Source of the DNA: Arachnopeziza araneosa
Lineage: Eukaryota > Ascomycota > Leotiomycetes > Helotiales > Arachnopezizaceae
DNA length: 64,000 nucleotides
Direction of reading: 5' to 3'
Assembly: GCA_003988855.1 (NCBI GenBank)
Contig: QYAI01000091.1
Span: forward strand, 67,343 to 131,342
The position numbers and the translations under genes were made by a program. Positions 23,462 through 33,922 of the stretch are shown in pieces. The notes under the pieces were generated by a model. That model did not search any database. It had not been told where the DNA came from and worked only from the letters and a program-made list of their open reading frames with translations. Each line of letters begins with the position of its first letter. Position 1 is the stretch's first letter.

Positions 23462-24923
23462 GAGCCAGATGGTGATATGCAGGAACGCCTCGTGCCTGAG
23501 GGTCCACCTCTCCTATTCTTCTCGGTGCCTTCAGAGGCAGAAACGCCTGGATACAGAGGCCCGCCATGATCCCTCTCAAGCAGTGCCTCAACCCATTCAT
23601 CTCAATGCGAGACCGGTAGAGCGCTCCAGGGCCGCGTAGTAAGGCGAGTGGGCAAGCTTTCGGTGTGCGGTGAGCTTAGGCAACCCGGACGGGCGCTCAG
23701 AACCCCCCTCCCCCTCTCGCACAGAGCGGAGGGGGTCCCTCACAGCGTCTCTGGCCACCAACTCAGAAGACTCGCTCAGCCTGCGGACGCTCCCCCAAGG
23801 CAGCGCTGGGTAGGCTTAGCCACCGGTGAAAAGCCCTCCCTCCTGGGATGGCGATACCGAGCGAGCGCGCTGTTTGCGAGAGATGTATCCGGTCCTCGGG
23901 CACGCCTGCCCACGCGGGTGCGGACGAGCGAGTTTGTGTCTCCCCGTGGTGAGGGAACGTAGATATAAAGCAGACGCTTCGCGCTGGTCTGTCTGATTCT
24001 TCTTGGAGTACATCGTTCATATAGCAGCTTGTTCTTGCGTCCCCAAAAAAAATCCCCGCGCTCCACCACCAGGATTTAAGGTTTACACGCCCCGTCCCAC
24101 CACCAACCACCAGCCACGACGCCTCAAGCCTCACCCACATGGCGCTAACTCGATTCGCGGCGGCGGCGGCCCCAGGCTGGCCAGCACCTGCAGCCAAGGA
24201 CCCGGAACAGGACGATGGGAATGGCAATGGGACGAGCACAGATGCAGGTCCGTTTTTTCCTCACTCATCATTTCCTTCCCTCTCATCTCGCGTCTCGCTA
24301 ATCTCGGTTGCTGCACAGGATTGGGTCTCTGATCGATTAGCGAAGACATCGATGGAGAGAGTGAGTGGTGCGGGTCGGCTTGCGTCATCATCTTAGCGAA
24401 CGGAGGGCCATGGGGAGATATCAGCCCCCAATTTCTGTCTCAGCATCTCTTTCTGGGGTTACGGGGGAGGCGTTCTTAGCGTCGTGATGGATTTCCTGGT
24501 GTCTGGGCTCGGAGTTTTCGTTTTTCCTTTAGCCTATCATGACTGCGAATGAGAAGACTGTTTACCCTGAAACGCCCATGATAGTTGGCCACGGCCTGAG
24601 ACAGTCTGGAGATAAATGTGATCTGGCCATCGTGGTCTCATGCTCGAAGATTTCATGCTCGAAGATCTGTATCTTCCGATCCTTTTATTACTGGTCCCAC
24701 CACTCCGCACCCGAAAGATCTATTTTGGCTTTGACACTTGGTCTTCTGTCGATCTTCCATCTCCAAGAATTTCCTAAAAGTCCCCTTTCATCGCTTGCCC
24801 GAGAAACAAGATGAGCAGCTTGTTGCTGGTCTAGTATGTTGTGTTTTGATCTCAATGTTGATGGTCAAGAGACGATGAACCTAATACCCGCTTCGGCTAC
24901 CATTCTGTACTCTTCGATATCGC
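23462..24923. other. intergenic, with a GC-rich block
   Basis: The block 23640-24200 is much more GC-rich than its surroundings and opens several frames by composition. A candidate small gene at 24139 is listed separately. A short near-duplicate 'tgctcgaagat' lies at about 24640-24665. Nothing else is recognised. Confidence 0.45.
24139..24396 (+). CDS. doubtful small ORF with promoter-like upstream region
   Basis: An 85-aa frame beginning MALTRFAAAAAPGWPAPAAK. The upstream 150 bases are pyrimidine/CA-rich (caccaccaaccaccagccac) and look like a real 5' leader, and the ATG context (acccacATG) is good. A possible intron starts at gtccgt near 24247, with a branch-like cgctaatctc and an acceptor at cacag (about 24319) or gattag (about 24340), which would change the C-terminus. 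The protein is low-complexity and matches nothing I know. It could be the first exon of an unrecognised gene or chance. Confidence 0.2.
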   Translation: MALTRFAAAAAPGWPAPAAKDPEQDDGNGNGTSTDAGPFFPHSSFPSLSSRVSLISVAAQDWVSDRLAKTSMERVSGAGRLASSS

Positions 24924-26744
24924 TTAGAGCGAATTGGACCGTCTGGTTGTTGTCTTCAACAGCCATCCATGCAGATTGCCTCCTACTGTAGATCGAGCGT
25001 CGCTTGTAATCGGAGAGTCATCATCTGAGTCTAGATTGTCCACCCATTCATGCTCGCGAATGGCCCTCTCCGCGACAGGAAAGCCGTCCTCATCACGCAG
25101 CCAAGTGAAAACGTTTCTGGTCACCATTTGTGAACAGTCATCATCCTCATTGTCGAGATTGTCGTAATTGACGGAGATGCTGTCATTTATAGACCGTCCA
25201 CCCTTAGCGCGTAAGAAAATTTTAGGAATCGTGATAGCCGTGCGCTGGCCATCATGACAGCGCTAATTCAGACCTTCGTATTCGAGGTTGTGACTTGTCT
25301 CACACTGTGCATGTTGACGAACGTCGATGTTGGTGTCTGTCATTGCTGTAGAACCGAACGGTGCGAATGGGAAGAGCGGAAGAACAGTGTAAGATTGGTT
25401 GTGGAACAAGTACATCAACCGACATTCATCAGCACGCGAAATTTCTTCTTTCCCAGGAGATACTGTTGACACAGGTTCTTGTATGAAAGACATAAGCGTT
25501 CCAGTCCATGCTGCCACGTGAAGGTCGATCTTCCACCATCCCAGCCGAGCTTCTTGTAACGAGCGTGCTTGTGACCCGATGATGAAAGCACCAAGCCAGA
25601 GGAAACCAAGGCTAGGATCGCGCTTCATCAAGACACGGAGAAGCATATGCTAGTCCTGCATGATATCTGATTTGAGAAATGCAAAGGTTCCTTGCAACCA
25701 CGCTCCACAGATGTTACATGCCACATCAGATTCACATCAGATTCAAATAGGATGCAGTTTTAAAGTGCTTTGGTTCCCACGGCGTTACAACTTAGAGTGA
25801 GGAGTCTATCTAGTTGCTCGTGATTCTCGATCCATGCCGAAGTCTTGCAGATGGTCTTCTTGTCGAGTTTTATCTTGCGAGGTACTCGAGAGGTCGGTAA
25901 TTGAACCATTCTGTTATCATATTTGGCTACAGGGAGAAGTAATGTCGCAGCCAAAGCAGCATGGCTCTGCTCAGCTACTTGGTAGAATTCACAGTAGCTA
26001 GAAAGATAGCGCAAGGCAGTGGCGAATGATGCTGCACGATGCTGAGCTGGAAGGAGACGAGATTTCGTGCTGCGTGAAAGCGTAAAGCGTTGTTCTGATA
26101 CAAGCTTCGTAGACCAGGGTGAGTGGAGGATATGGCCTCCAGCGCTTGAAATAGAGGCGATCCAACCTCCTTCTGGAGCGAGGACTGCTCCCTACTACCG
26201 AGCGGCATCATCATCAATGTCGCCCAGATCTATAAACACTGTGGTGGAGCTATTGGAGACCCTTTGAAGTAAGGTGTCTTTGTTATCCCAGTCGGCCACG
26301 CAATTAGTGTATCCAGGCCTAGAGGCTCCGGGAATGATCTCGGCCCATCGTGCAGAGAAGATGTAGGTCCAAGCAAGTATGAGCAAAGTAATGTGGTTTT
26401 CGTCCCCGCTTGATGGGAATAGGAATGTTGATTGTGTTAGATCCGAGATGGCGAGAATCGTAGGACGATCTGACGCGAGGTAAATCGCAAGCTCCTTGCC
26501 CAGTTCTCCATGCAGATATGCCTTTGGCAAGGACAGTATTCGCAAACGATGCGTCTACCGCAAGATTTTGGGGAAAGAAAGGGTAGTCAGGAAATGAATT
26601 CTCAAGCTGAAATAGGCAATCCCACCAAGGAAGATGGGTTCTGCTCTCTGCAATTGTCTTCTCGTATAGACTGAACCAAGTGGAATACCCTCTCTCGTAC
26701 ATAGCCTTAAACGCCTGCTCATTTGGACGAACCGCATCCTCCAT
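24924..26744 (-). pseudogene. degraded hypothetical protein gene, five stops and two frameshifts
   Basis: A roughly 600-codon fungal protein is readable along the minus strand from ATG 26744 (MEDAVRPNEQAFKAMYERGY) to the stop at 24924. The pieces are continuous only if damage is accepted: a one-base shift near 26540; tandem TAG TAG at 26192-26197, where I expect a Trp-Trp pair before GAVLAPEGGW; TAA at 25760-25762 (expected Gln); a perfect 11-bp tandem duplication at 25722-25743 that shifts the frame; TAG at 25650-25652; and TAG at 25263-25265. The frame after each single stop stays in phase over hundreds of bases, which shows that the stops are point changes. Recognisable stretches are LGFLWLGAFIIGSQARSLQE, IDLHVAAWTGTLMSFIQEPV and the tail MVTRNVFTWLRDEDGFPVAE, which I recall from an uncharacterised fungal family. 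Function unknown. Expression could still occur from the first 70 codons only. Confidence 0.85.
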
Positions 26745-27521
26745 GGCGGAGAAAGAGATACTGCGACGTGAAAGCTGTTGCTCATGGCTGTGTCTCTGTT
26801 TATGTTGTTTCTGTGGAATGTAGATGGAGATACAGCTTTTTTACGCGAGACCCAGAGCCCGTGCGTACGCCCCAGGCCACCCCTTTCCCTAGGCACCTCG
26901 CCTACTTATAAATCGCAAAGGTTGAGCGAGGTTAGCCAGGGCGATGTCTCCCATGGTGCCAAGGACCTGAAGTCCTACTCCCTGCTGACAAGGAGAGGTA
27001 CGAAGCTAAGGAACGTCTTGCACTTTAAAAGATGGCGCTTGACTTGCAATATCTCTTCAGGTTACAGATGAGATGGAATTCAGCATCCCCAGAGCTGTTA
27101 GCAGCATATGTATTATGATGGTTTTTTTATAGATCGATTTTAGTCCAACAGCGGCCTTGCAAGTACCAAGCATAGGTTAGCAAAAATCACTAATGCAGAG
27201 TCTCAGCTTAGTTCCATTATGAAAGTTTCCTCTAGTATTTAGAGAAAGAGTGAGCTGATACTGGGCAAATTTCTTTTCAGATAACCTACTCGTGCAAGTG
27301 CGACTAAACTATATAAAGACCGTGAGATTTTGAAAGGAGAAACCAAAATAACACGATAACATTGTAACCCTAAGCTGTGACCAAAATGGGAAGTAAGAAA
27401 CCCGACAGATTTGACGCCCAAGTTTCAGGATAACTAGAACGTCGCAAACCCCTATGATAGCTGACCACACAACCCAAATCCATCCTCTGATTCATCCTCT
27501 ACATAATATCTCTCACCTAAT
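26745..27521. other. intergenic region
   Basis: About 780 bases with no convincing coding frame. It should hold the promoter of the degraded gene on its left and the 3' end of the secreted-protein gene on its right. Nothing else is seen. Confidence 0.5.
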
Positions 27522-28559
27522 TTAAGGGGACGCAACGGTGAAAGTATACCATTTCGGATTCCGAGTACCAGTGATGTCCTGAGTAGTATCATACCCAGTT
27601 GGCCAAAAGCATGAGGTGAACATGTCACCGATCAGGATAGTGAGATCCGCAATGCAAATGGATTGGGATTGAGGAACATAGAAAGTTTGCCATCCGTCGT
27701 ATGTTTGTGTACCCCAGTCGTTCACACCATAGGAGAGCGTGAAGGTGACAATTGGTAGACCAGGGCCGACACTCACTGGACCCAACGATGCGGACTTGAG
27801 GGACGAAGGTAATGGTGCGCTAGGATCATACGAATACGACGCTGCGTTTGGATACCACTTATCGCATATTCTGATGGCAACGGCGTTCCAGGTAGATTGA
27901 GCGAAATAAAGAGAGGGAATTTGTTGACCAGCGCAATCATTGGTGTTTGGGGTGTCGATGCCCTATGTTATGTAGTATCAGCATGTGTATAGCCATTGCA
28001 CCTGGTCATTATCAACTCACCAGAGTGTCCCTTTTGGATTTGTGGTGTGTCGCATTGCCGGCAATTAGAGGGGCGGTGTTCACGTAGATTTGAAGATCTG
28101 GACGGGCTTGAGTCAAGGTCGAGTTATCAGCCCCGCCTGGGATAGAACCGCCAGACGAATCTGCTGTTGGAATGTTCTGAACAGGTGCTGAATTGATGAG
28201 GTTCAGAGGAATAACGATTGCGGAAGTGCTCGAAGGGCTGGCGCTTGAAGTTTTCGTCGTGGTTGTTGTTGCTGCTGTCGAAGTATCTGCTAGTTTTGTC
28301 GTCGTAGCTTGCACCTGATAATCTCAAAGTTAGCACTGCCTAAGTGAGAAAAAGTCTGAAGCCGATTTTCGGTTCAGCCCATGAGTTGAGGACAGTGATC
28401 AGAAGTAATACAAGGTCGCAAATTCCAAGAGAAAAGGTTTGGTGAAAAAATAATACTTACAGAATGTGAACCCACTGAAAAGGGCCCATTAGCAGGAGCA
28501 GCGGTGGCTATTGTGCCGATTACCAGCAGGTTGAGGAAGTGAACCAGAAGGGGTGCCAT
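27522..28559 (-). CDS. secreted protein with Thr/Ser-rich linker
   Basis: Three exons on the minus strand: 28559-28461, 28314-28021, 27962-27522 (277 aa, all phases close; the first intron has the branch site gtgctaactt). The start gives a clear signal peptide (MAPLLVHFLNLLVIGTIATA, cleavage probably after APA). Exon 2 is a Thr/Ser-rich, probably O-glycosylated linker. Exon 3 is the folded part, with four Cys (NDCAGQQ, IRICDKWYP, SICIADL, TSCFWPTGYD) and many aromatics (YGVNDWGTQTYDGWQTFYVP). It ends without a membrane anchor or GPI-like tail. This is the layout of extracellular fungal proteins or wall-associated effectors. Family not recognised. It is intact, although its left neighbour and everything to its right are degraded. 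Confidence 0.82.
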
Positions 28560-29999
28560 TGTTGTAGATTTCTAGTTTGAAAAACTTGAAAGTATGAGAT
28601 GTGAGTGCTTAGATTGGGAGTTGAAAAGACTAGAGCTGTGAAAGAATGCGATGATATTAAAATGTTTGAATCGTGAGCGATCTGGCTGCCTTTTATAATG
28701 AATGAAGAAACTAACACCGCTGATTCTGATTACCTTAAGGAAACAATCATGAGTCTCAGGATTTAGAAGGAGCTCGTATAGCTGAATTCCTTCTGCTCCA
28801 AGAGTTTGAGTTGTACGAATTACAAGTTAGAGATACTGAGATGCGTCGAGGCATTGCTAGACGTATGAAAGACTTGGCAAGAGAGGAGCAGCTATTATTA
28901 GATCTGAGGCAAGAACTTGAGTTTATTCACAAATCGGAAGAGCTATAGTGAAGTTGTGATGAACTAAAGAGGCTATGAAAAGTTTAAAGAGTAGAAAAGA
29001 AGTCCCGAAGGGTTGCAGTAAAGTTGGAGATGCCAAGAGGACTTCATGCAAGATCCGGGGAAGAAAGCGCGACACTGATTAGTGGCTCCACGTTACGTAT
29101 TGGGCGAAGTGAAAATAAAAATAAACATGAAACAAAAGAGGACAGCAACGAAACCGAAGGCTTGCAGCAGAGCTCCAGTAGGAAACTTCCAAATAGGTCC
29201 AACTAACGACAGGTGAGTTTGGCTGCTAACGAGACATCGTGATCTACAAAACAAACAGTGTAAACTTGTTTCATAATCAGCCTATTTGTAACAATAAACC
29301 CTATAATAGCAATTCTCATAATCCCCGATTGTTGACAGTGAGGTGGAGATACTGATCCTGCACCAGAACCCAAGGAAATATACGAGCTGAGCTGCGGTAT
29401 CGTTGTCGGATGCATAGAAAATGACAAATGATGAGTTCTGGCTTGGCATTTGTCCGTTCTTTTCATTGTTATACGTCACTCAATTGCTGAGTGTAGATAG
29501 GTAGCGTCTACGCCCCAAGAATCACGTGACCAAACTCTTGAGAGAATATCGTGTGATTAACGTGATTGAACCCAGATTTGACGTCGTCATGCACACGAAA
29601 AGATTCTATATTTAATCTAGGTCACTTGCATAGGCAAAGAGAAATTCTGTGTTCAACTTCAATAGCATTATAACTCAATAATCCTGCACAGGAATATCTT
29701 CTGAGAAAACAGCAAGTTCTGAGATGACGCTGCGAGGGAATAACAGATGATTATCACACGCTAATCCTGACATAAAGGAAATCTGTTTCTGTTCGGAAAT
29801 GTAAGCAGAGCTGCTTTACCGGCGGTTGTAGGTAAGTTAAGGTAAGCAAGGGTAAGTTGAAGATAAGATCGAAGGCGACCTGTTTCGGCTCCTTAGCTAC
29901 ACTTGCTACTAGCTAAAATTGGAAAAGGTTAAGTCAAGGATTCTTTCGAAGCCGATTCTAGATCTTTGTCAGCTAGAGCCGCACCTTCTAACTTTAGCG
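28560..29999. other. intergenic region with gene-like scraps
   Basis: Holds the promoter of the secreted-protein gene, the coiled-coil scrap listed at 28739-28948, and a GGTAAG-rich stretch at 29827-29856 (see findings). The frame 29024-29206 (hydrophilic, Ser/Asn/Lys-rich) may belong to the same decayed gene as the scrap. Otherwise nothing is seen. Confidence 0.45.
28739..28948 (+). pseudogene. coiled-coil gene fragment
   Basis: A 69-codon open frame, not starting with ATG, encodes a strongly amphipathic helix: IAEFLLLQEFELYELQVRDT, then MRRGIARRMKDLAREEQLLL, then LRQELEFIHKSEEL and a stop. Leu/Ile spacing and charge alternation are those of a real coiled coil rather than a random frame. 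No upstream start or partner exon is found. It may be the remnant of a transposon or structural protein gene at the left border of the degraded island. Confidence 0.35.
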
Positions 30000-30282
30000 C
30001 GCGACGAGCAGAATATCACGTGTTACAAATGTCATGCGTAGACGGCACGGGCGGACAGGACTTCATTACCGAAGTGTAGAGAATAAGGGGTACATTCAGA
30101 GTCTATTCGGACTAGGGCCGGAGAGAAGTCTGCTGTAGATAAGGCACACCTCACTCGTGTAGTTCTTCTTTCCTCATATTCTTCTTTTCCTTCGTAGCTA
30201 GCCTATGAACCGAATATACTCAGACTATCAACGCACTCCCATATGCCTTTTGACTAGCCATATTCGTGTTCGTGCCGTTACA
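30000..30282 (+). repeat. LTR copy, inverted relative to the one at 48.2 kb
   Basis: Nearly the same sequence as the solo LTR at 48196-48397, in the opposite orientation: cgacgagcagaatatcacg at the start, an internal gaataaggggtacattca, then ccgaatatactcagactatc and the end cgtgccgttaca. The start reads CG where the other copy has TG, and no matching target duplication is visible (tagcg against attat). It is probably an old solo LTR or one end of a rearranged element. Confidence 0.75.
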
Positions 30283-30348
30283 ATTATACCGGATACAAAA
30301 TCCAATAGTTAAGAGAAGAATTAGAATTATTATTCTAATGCAAACCTT

Positions 30349-30723
30349 TTAAGCTACTTCATAAACCTTATCAAAGAGTTTATAAAAGAACTCTATCTCA
30401 TATATTCCAGGCCAGACAAAGGTAAAAAGAACCAATATAAGATTATGATCATCTAGTCTAGTTAGCTCGAGTTCTAAAGGGTAGAGAAGGCTGCGTGTAC
30501 CGTGAAATCTTGAGATTATTGTGCCAAAAACACTCGCAGAGGATGCGAGGAAGATGCAGCATATCGTTAGTTGCCACGGCCGAAGCTCACCGAGTAGAAA
30601 GCATCCACGAATCTGGCCGATTGCAGCTGCTACAGCGACTAAAGAGAGGGCAAGAGCTAATCCAAAGGGAATGCTATCTTCTGCCGGAGGCCCGGAGGCC
30701 ATACACATGGCTTGAGCATGCAT
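30349..30723 (-). CDS. doubtful hydrophobic ORF
   Basis: A 124-aa frame from an ATG (MHAQAMCMASGPPAEDSIPF); the frame is open further upstream without ATG. It has hydrophobic stretches (GLALALSLVAVAAAIGQIRG and LTICCIFLASSASVFGTIIS) that could be two membrane spans, and ends near the LTR copy. Codon use is unremarkable and no family is recognised. It may be a remnant or chance. Confidence 0.2.
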   Translation of the reverse strand: MHAQAMCMASGPPAEDSIPFGLALALSLVAVAAAIGQIRGCFLLGELRPWQLTICCIFLASSASVFGTIISRFHGTRSLLYPLELELTRLDDHNLILVLFTFVWPGIYEIEFFYKLFDKVYEVA

Positions 30724-30897
30724 TATGTGAGCGGTTGTCGAAGAGCGTATGATCGGTGAAGGAGGTAGTGGCCTAGTCTTTGCTGCGTTGCTTGTCCCGA
30801 TTAAGATAGGGCGGACAGCGGCGAACGGTTTGGAGGGCGCGTGCAGGTTGCCTCGTTCTGCTGGGAGGCCTCTATTTATCTTTCTATCCAGTAGCAA

Positions 30898-31547
30898 TGG
30901 GTATGATCCAAAACAATAGCATGGACCATCTTCGCGCTAGGCAGGTTCTAAGTTGAGTGAGCGAGAGTAAAGATCGCCTAGAAGGTGGCCGCAGATCGAG
31001 GTCACCATAAGTTGGATATAGACTCAAGTGATGGAGAACAAACATCGCCTAGAAGGTGGCCGCAGATTGAGGTCACCGATAGCTGGGTACCCCTTTTGGA
31101 TGCTTGCAGGTGAATCATCCCCCCACGAAACTCGCTTCCTTCCACATTAGCGGGGTTGCATTTATGCACTGAGATGTTCTAGCTGCTACCTAACCTTTTT
31201 TGAAGCTCCTGCTGATTGACCAGCGAGCTTGGTAGTGATGCGTGACTGGACAGTGAGTCACTCGAAGCCCAAATTCTGTCAGTTAACATGCTGTCACATT
31301 GCCTTCCGCAGTGATTCAATCACAGCAGCAATGATTTCTCTCGACTTGGCACTCTGCAGGACGCTTCCCAATGAACGGACGCGTCTTATCTGCCCCTTCA
31401 GTTCTCCATATCAAGCTTCCCTCTAACTATCCTTTCATCTTCTCTCCTCTCTGGAATTTGGCTACGTTGTGTATAGTATAAAAGGAACGCAACTCTCGAA
31501 TATTTCAAGCATCAGATCTAAACTCCTTGACTCACGGCCTGGACGAT
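30898..31547. promoter_or_regulatory. intergenic with 34-bp direct repeat and TATA box
   Basis: Two copies of atcgcctagaaggtggccgc (extended to 34 bp, one mismatch) lie at 30973-31006 and 31044-31077, 71 bp apart. A good TATA box (tataaaagg) is at 31477-31485, about 63 bases before the ATG of the next gene. The repeat pair could be binding sites or a small duplication. Confidence 0.6.
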
Positions 31548-32352
31548 ATGGCAACCCTTGCGGCTACTCCTCCAGGCATTCCGAGTCTTGACAGGACCTT
31601 AGAGATCAAAGACTTACAGAAAAGTCGCGATGCGTAAGTTTTAAAGTCTCAACTTGTAGTCTAACTTATGACTAAGAAATACTAGCTACAATAGTCTGCT
31701 CGACGATGCAGAGCAGCCGCCTGTCTCAGAGGAACATATACAAAAGCTTGCAGCGCTCTTCGTCCGTCATAACGCTTACAACACTCTTGGTGTTCATTTG
31801 ATTTATGGCTACTTCAAAACACTAGAAAATACCGTCATGCTAAGGAGCAACTTCGAAAATTCTTGTGGCCGTTGGACCAAAGTGACGGAAATCGACGCTG
31901 TTGAGCTTAGCACAGTTTATAGACATATTTTCGTTCTCACGAGAGATGGTTTTATTGCATACGAGTACTAGGATAGAGCCATGCCTAACCTGTCCAGTAT
32001 TAGAAAGGAATTCTTTACTGACTTTATCGACTATCTTGTCACAAATGGCCTTACGAATCTACTCGGCCTCCAGGTTCTTATTGATGGCATGGACTATAGC
32101 ATGTGGGAGCTAATCCTCGACTAGGGGACAGTCATGTTGGATGAAGCAGCCGTGCGAGGCTGCTCGCCGACCCGAATTACTGGTTGGAAGTTTGAAGTTA
32201 GGGATGGACAGCCGCGCGTATGCCAGGCAAACGAAACGCACGCCGAGAAAACTTCGGGCAACCACCAGGTTTTTAATGCTGGGAAACCTCAACCTAAGCT
32301 AAGCGACGTCAACGATCTCAAGAAGGCTCTCGTCGATGTGGATCTTCTCTGA
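31548..32352 (+). pseudogene. hypothetical protein gene with two Gln-to-stop changes
   Basis: Two exons, 31548-31633 and 31686-32352 (intron with gtaagt and a ctaactta branch); 250 codons in one continuous frame, interrupted by TAG at 31969-31971 (after FVLTRDGFIAYEY) and at 32122-32124 (after ELILD, before GTVMLDEAAVRG). Both fit CAG to TAG, a CpA-to-TpA change. The protein is otherwise coherent: IPSLDRTLEIKDL, LAALFVRHNAYNTLGVHLIY, GCSPTRITGWKFEV, VFNAGKPQPKLSDVNDLKKA. It resembles an uncharacterised single-domain protein found widely in Aspergillus-type fungi. It has its own TATA box. If translated without readthrough it would give about 123 residues. Confidence 0.75.
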
Positions 32353-32510
32353 TCACTTAGTCGTTCCCCTCACAAAGGCATAGCAAGATAAGGTGTCTGT
32401 TCGTAGCCACCGAGGTAGCCGATGACGAAGCTTAGTTATTCTAACAATTGATGATTTCAACTGTCCAACATTATCTTGCATTTGTGCTTCTGTCCGTGCC
32501 ATGGCTTCAG

Positions 32511-33648
32511 TCAATTAAGGTCATCGAACCTTGTAGCCGAATTGACAAGGAAGCTGTCTAGAGATAGCATGTTGTAACGTCCCGTCTCATCGTCACGGAT
32601 GGGAGTGGCCGGCGGCATATTTGCAAGCCGTTTTGTGAAGCCACGAGACCGCAGCAACCCTATAATCCTTGCTGTCTTGATGGTCTTCATGGTCTCTGCA
32701 GATAAGTTTCCCACCTCGTCATGAAAAGTGCTCCAAAAGGTGTCCTGCAGAGCCTCGTAACTTTCGTATCGCCTCCACCCATTTTTTAGGTGAAGTGTAC
32801 CCGTAAGAGCTTGCAGGGAATGAAGATTCTGGCCAAAAGGGCATATTTCAGCTTCAGCCCAGTCGATAATACCAGTCAGACGACAAGATCTCCCGTCGAC
32901 CATAATATTACAGGTGCTAAAATCGCGATGTAGAAGAACCATTGGCAGAGAGAGAACTGCCTCCATTGAACCAAGGCAATTGTGTATGATCTGGTGAAAG
33001 CGATGTGGTAGACAGTGGAGTAACAGCTGCAGATCTTTGGTATATTTTCGGCGTAGACTCTCGCGGTAATCTGAGTCGACCTCTTGAGGGGCTTTCCAGG
33101 AGAGGGCAAAAAAACTGTAATCAATTAGCGCTACCCTTTAAGAAACGTAAATGCATCTTTATGATGCGATTCGAAGCATAAGGAAAGACGGAGGGAGAGC
33201 TATACCGTGCCACGTCCGACATGAGCGTTTTTCGCCAAATGAAGTTCTCGTCCGAATTTTCGGGGAAGCCATTCGCAAGAACAAAGTCCAGATAGCTGAT
33301 ACCCTGTATCCGATTCATTACATAGACAAATAGAGGTTCTTTGCCATCTTCTTCTAACTGTCCGTGGAATGAAGCGTTTGGGGCTAGGGAGCCATATATT
33401 TCTTGCGCTAGAACCGCAATCTCCGTTTTAAGCATTAAAGACTTGAGACGGAACTGGACAACGAATTCGAATTCGAATTCAGGTCCAGCGTAGACCGAGT
33501 AGCTGCAGTTGCCTTGCACGGCCACAGGGACAACTTTTCCCCCAACAAGGTCTTTGGCCTTAGTGTCGCATGCTTCACGAGATGCAGACGTCTGTGAGAA
33601 GAATTCTGCAATTGCAACATCCAAGGAATATTCTGGATAGGCAGACAT
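32511..33648 (-). CDS. aminoglycoside-phosphotransferase-like kinase
   Basis: Two exons, 33648-33206 and 33114-32511 (348 aa; the 91-bp intron joins phase 2 exactly). Family: phosphotransferase enzymes of the APH/choline-kinase fold, soluble ATP-dependent small-molecule kinases. Visible signatures: LLHRDFSTCNIMVDGRSCRL, which holds the catalytic H-x-D-x4-N, and GIIDWAEAEICPFGQNL with the Mg-binding Asp and the usual W-E. The N-lobe shows FRLKSLMLKTEIAVLAQEIY and the hinge-like KEPLFVYVMNRIQGISYLDF. Length is normal for the fungal family. The substrate cannot be told from sequence. The gene is intact, unlike its neighbours on both sides, which carry stops. It is transcribed away from the DUF7924-like gene with 274 bases between the starts. 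Confidence 0.88.
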
Positions 33649-33922
33649 AGCAGCAAAGGAGCGTCGAATCGCACACTATTTTGCTGAAAAGATGGAATGG
33701 AATAGTTGGTGAGGAAGAATGATCTCCGGATCGGCATCACGTTTTCCCGATAGGCTAGTCTCAGAATGTGGGTGGAGTCGAGTGAAGGGTGCATTCATTA
33801 CCCATCAACCCTTCGTCCTGCGCTAACCTCTGACACTTCGATGCAACCCCTCGTCAGCCTCAGCGGCAACATAAAATCCACTTCTTGTCCCTCCTCCCTC
33901 CTCCCTCCTCCCTCCATTCGAT
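33649..33922. promoter_or_regulatory. divergent promoter region
   Basis: 274 bases between the starts of the kinase gene (minus) and the DUF7924-like gene (plus). A perfect pyrimidine repeat (ccctcctccctcctccctcc, about 33894-33914) lies just before the plus-strand ATG, as is common near transcription starts in ascomycetes. A shared promoter is inferred. Confidence 0.5.

Noticed and set aside
23640..24400. Several long open frames on both strands in the GC-rich block
   Set aside because: All frames are open because of composition; the translations are Pro/Arg/Ala-rich and mutually antisense, with no domain or intron logic.
25975..26217. Frame starting MMMMPLGSREQSS as a separate small gene
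   Set aside because: It is an out-of-frame shadow. The true frame of the degraded gene continues straight through TAG TAG with coding sense in another phase.
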